NCBI GenBank assembly: GCA_036639135.1
Contig: JAVWJE010000019.1
Span: forward strand, 1-23,775
DNA: 23,775 nt
Reading direction: 5' to 3'
Source of the DNA: Carnobacterium_A sp036639135
Lineage (GTDB): Bacteria > Bacillota > Bacilli > Lactobacillales > Carnobacteriaceae
Position numbers and translations under genes: made by a program. Position 1 is the stretch's first letter. Every line of letters starts with the position of its first letter. Under the pieces are notes generated by a model. It did not search any database, was not told the DNA's origin, and saw nothing but the letters and a program-made list of their open reading frames with translations. This document shows positions 22,683-23,775 of this stretch, piece by piece.

Positions 22683-23321
22683 ATGAAAAACACTGTAAAA
22701 AATAATGATTTTTCTAATATTCTATTTGAAAGAAAATCTATTCGTCTATACAATAAAGAAATAAAAATTCCTCAAGAAGAAATGTTAGAAATGATTCAAG
22801 AAGCAACAACAGCTCCTTCATCTGTTAATATGCAGCCTTGGCGTTTTGTCGTGGTTGAAAGCGAAGAAGAAAAACAAAAGTTAAAACCTTTAATCCGTTT
22901 CAATACTCCTCAAAACGACACTTCATCTGCAATGATTTTAATTTTTGGTGATATGGAATGTTATGAATACGGAGAAGAAATTTATGACCAAGCTGTTCAA
23001 GAAAATAAAATGTCTTCTGAAGTGAGAGATCAACAGTTAGAAGCCATTATTCCCTATTACAAAAACTTTTCAAAACAGGAAATGAACGATGTTGTAAAAA
23101 TCGATGCTAGTTTAGCTGCCATGCAACTAATGCTTGTTGCACGTAGTCATGGATACGATACGAATGCCATTGGTGGATTTGAATCTGATTTATTAGCTGA
23201 AGCATTTAACCTAGATAAAGACCGTTATGTACCTGTACTCATTTTATCTATTGGTGAATCGATTGATGCTGGTTATCAATCCGTACGTTTGAACGCATCA
23301 GCATTGACAACATTTAAATAA
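22683..23321 (+). CDS. Nitroreductase family protein
   Basis: The 212-residue FMN-dependent oxidoreductase has the family's N-terminal FMN contact ERKSIRLYNKE (Arg-x-x-Arg type), the substrate loop TTAPSSVNMQPWRFVVVES and the C-terminal ANAIGGFE-like segment DTNAIGGFESDLLAEAFN. Such enzymes reduce nitroaromatics, quinones or flavins with NAD(P)H. The physiological substrate is not given by sequence. It starts 19 bases after the MarR gene, behind an AAGAAAGAGG ribosome site, and is co-transcribed with the downstream monooxygenase. Confidence 0.92.
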   Translation: MKNTVKNNDFSNILFERKSIRLYNKEIKIPQEEMLEMIQEATTAPSSVNMQPWRFVVVESEEEKQKLKPLIRFNTPQNDTSSAMILIFGDMECYEYGEEIYDQAVQENKMSSEVRDQQLEAIIPYYKNFSKQEMNDVVKIDASLAAMQLMLVARSHGYDTNAIGGFESDLLAEAFNLDKDRYVPVLILSIGESIDAGYQSVRLNASALTTFK

Positions 23322-23337
23322 AAGGAGAGTTTCATAC

Positions 23338-23625
23338 ATGAAAATAATTAATGCTACTTTTTATATTTTGGAAAATAAAAGAGCGGATTTTTTAACTGAT
23401 ATAAAAGCTCTAATTGAATCAGCTAAACTAGAAGCTGGCTGTATTGACTACCACCTTTACGAATCTATTGAAGAAGCAAATAAGTTTGTGATGGTAGAAA
23501 GTTGGGCAAATCAAGAAGCTATTAATGAGCACAATAAAAATCCTTTATTGCTTAACTTGTTTAAAAATATAGCGCATTATAGTTCAAAACAACCTATTAT
23601 TAAAATTTCTACTCTAGAAGAATAA
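23338..23625 (+). CDS. ABM-domain (quinol) monooxygenase-like protein
   Basis: The 95-residue protein fits one antibiotic-biosynthesis-monooxygenase ferredoxin-like domain. The signature EAGCIDYHLYES and VMVESWANQEAINEHNKNP are typical, with the conserved Glu-Ser-Trp strand and the His after the helix. Relatives such as YgiN oxidise quinols without cofactors. With a nitroreductase and a MarR regulator in the same operon, a quinone-handling role is the natural inference. It has an AAAGGAG ribosome site, follows nitroreductase by 16 bases, and is last before a strong terminator. Confidence 0.9.
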   Translation: MKIINATFYILENKRADFLTDIKALIESAKLEAGCIDYHLYESIEEANKFVMVESWANQEAINEHNKNPLLLNLFKNIAHYSSKQPIIKISTLEE

Positions 23626-23636
23626 ACTAGTACAGA

Positions 23637-23683
23637 CTAAAAAAAGTTCTTAGAATAGCACCTATTCTAAGAACTTTTTTTAG
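23637..23683. terminator. Bidirectional terminator after the MarR operon
   Basis: Twenty-two-bp perfect arms (23637-23658 and 23662-23683) enclose the loop CAC. They end in seven A on one side and seven T on the other, so both strands are served. It lies 12 bases after the ABM gene stop. Confidence 0.96.
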
Positions 23684-23689
23684 TTTATT

Positions 23690-23775
23690 CTAAAGCAACA
23701 TTTTGTCACTACTGCCCTTTTTCTATTTCTTACTTATGTAATCCACCCTTGAAGTTTTAAAAATTTCCAAGAGTT
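23690..23775 (-). pseudogene. Possible decayed 3' end of a second nox gene (runs off window)
   Basis: The minus strand carries GTAGTGACAAAATGTT, identical over 16 bases to the last codons of nox (GSDKMLF), and reads GSSDKMLL then TAG. About 50 bases further upstream a second frame reads NSWKFLKL, resembling RPWNYLNV at the same place in nox. Stops and a frame change lie between, so the copy is broken. Only 86 bases are visible. Gene remnant, not gene, is my best reading. Confidence 0.4.

Overview
The window is AT-rich chromosomal DNA from a low-GC Gram-positive bacterium, most likely in the order Lactobacillales. The family Carnobacteriaceae (for example Carnobacterium) is my best guess, inferred from gene content only. 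Pointers are a glpK-glpO-glpF glycerol operon with an alpha-glycerophosphate oxidase, a water-forming NADH oxidase with its single redox cysteine, a class 1B (PyrK-PyrD) dihydroorotate dehydrogenase, Mga-like and LevR-like regulators, strong AGGAGG ribosome sites and a cre box. No rRNA, tRNA, CRISPR array, intact IS or phage gene was seen.

Layout. 1-1419: N-terminal half of a LevR/NtrC-type AAA+ activator (minus, runs off the left edge). 1835-2689: DegV-family lipid-binding protein. 3106-4249: bactofilin-like beta-helix protein with membrane segments, whose signal peptide is cut by a 10-N assembly gap. 4871-6229: NADH oxidase. 6443-7186: TauE/SafE-type transporter. 7187-8283: about 1.1 kb without an intact gene, holding hairpins and one gene fragment. 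8284-8871: GNAT acetyltransferase. 9081-10177: an M20 amidohydrolase pseudogene broken in at least four places, including its metal-binding active site. 10636-11205: 3-methyladenine DNA glycosylase I (tag). 11253-15342 (minus): glpK-glpO-glpF with a cre box in the leader. 15678-18683 (minus): Mga-like regulator, a Nox-family flavoprotein that lacks the catalytic His and Cys, and a 51-residue membrane peptide gene. 18770-21947 (plus): PyrR-type attenuator followed by pyrB-pyrI-pyrK-pyrD. 22154-23625: MarR regulator, nitroreductase and ABM-domain monooxygenase under a promoter followed by two tandem palindromic operators. 23690-23775: a short decayed stretch resembling the 3' end of nox.

How the genes fit together. 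Glycerol enters by GlpF, is phosphorylated by GlpK (which keeps the HPr-phosphorylatable His232) and oxidised by GlpO with O2 to dihydroxyacetone phosphate and H2O2. Nox consumes O2 without making peroxide. The pyr genes carry out the committed step of pyrimidine synthesis, with both an allosteric regulatory chain (PyrI) and RNA attenuation, and the oxidation of dihydroorotate. The MarR-nitroreductase-ABM operon looks like a quinone or nitro-compound response unit. The most unusual unit is the Mga-like regulator, cysteine-less Nox homologue and small membrane peptide between the glp and pyr operons. A palindrome in front of that flavoprotein shares its 8-bp core with the first MarR-operon operator.
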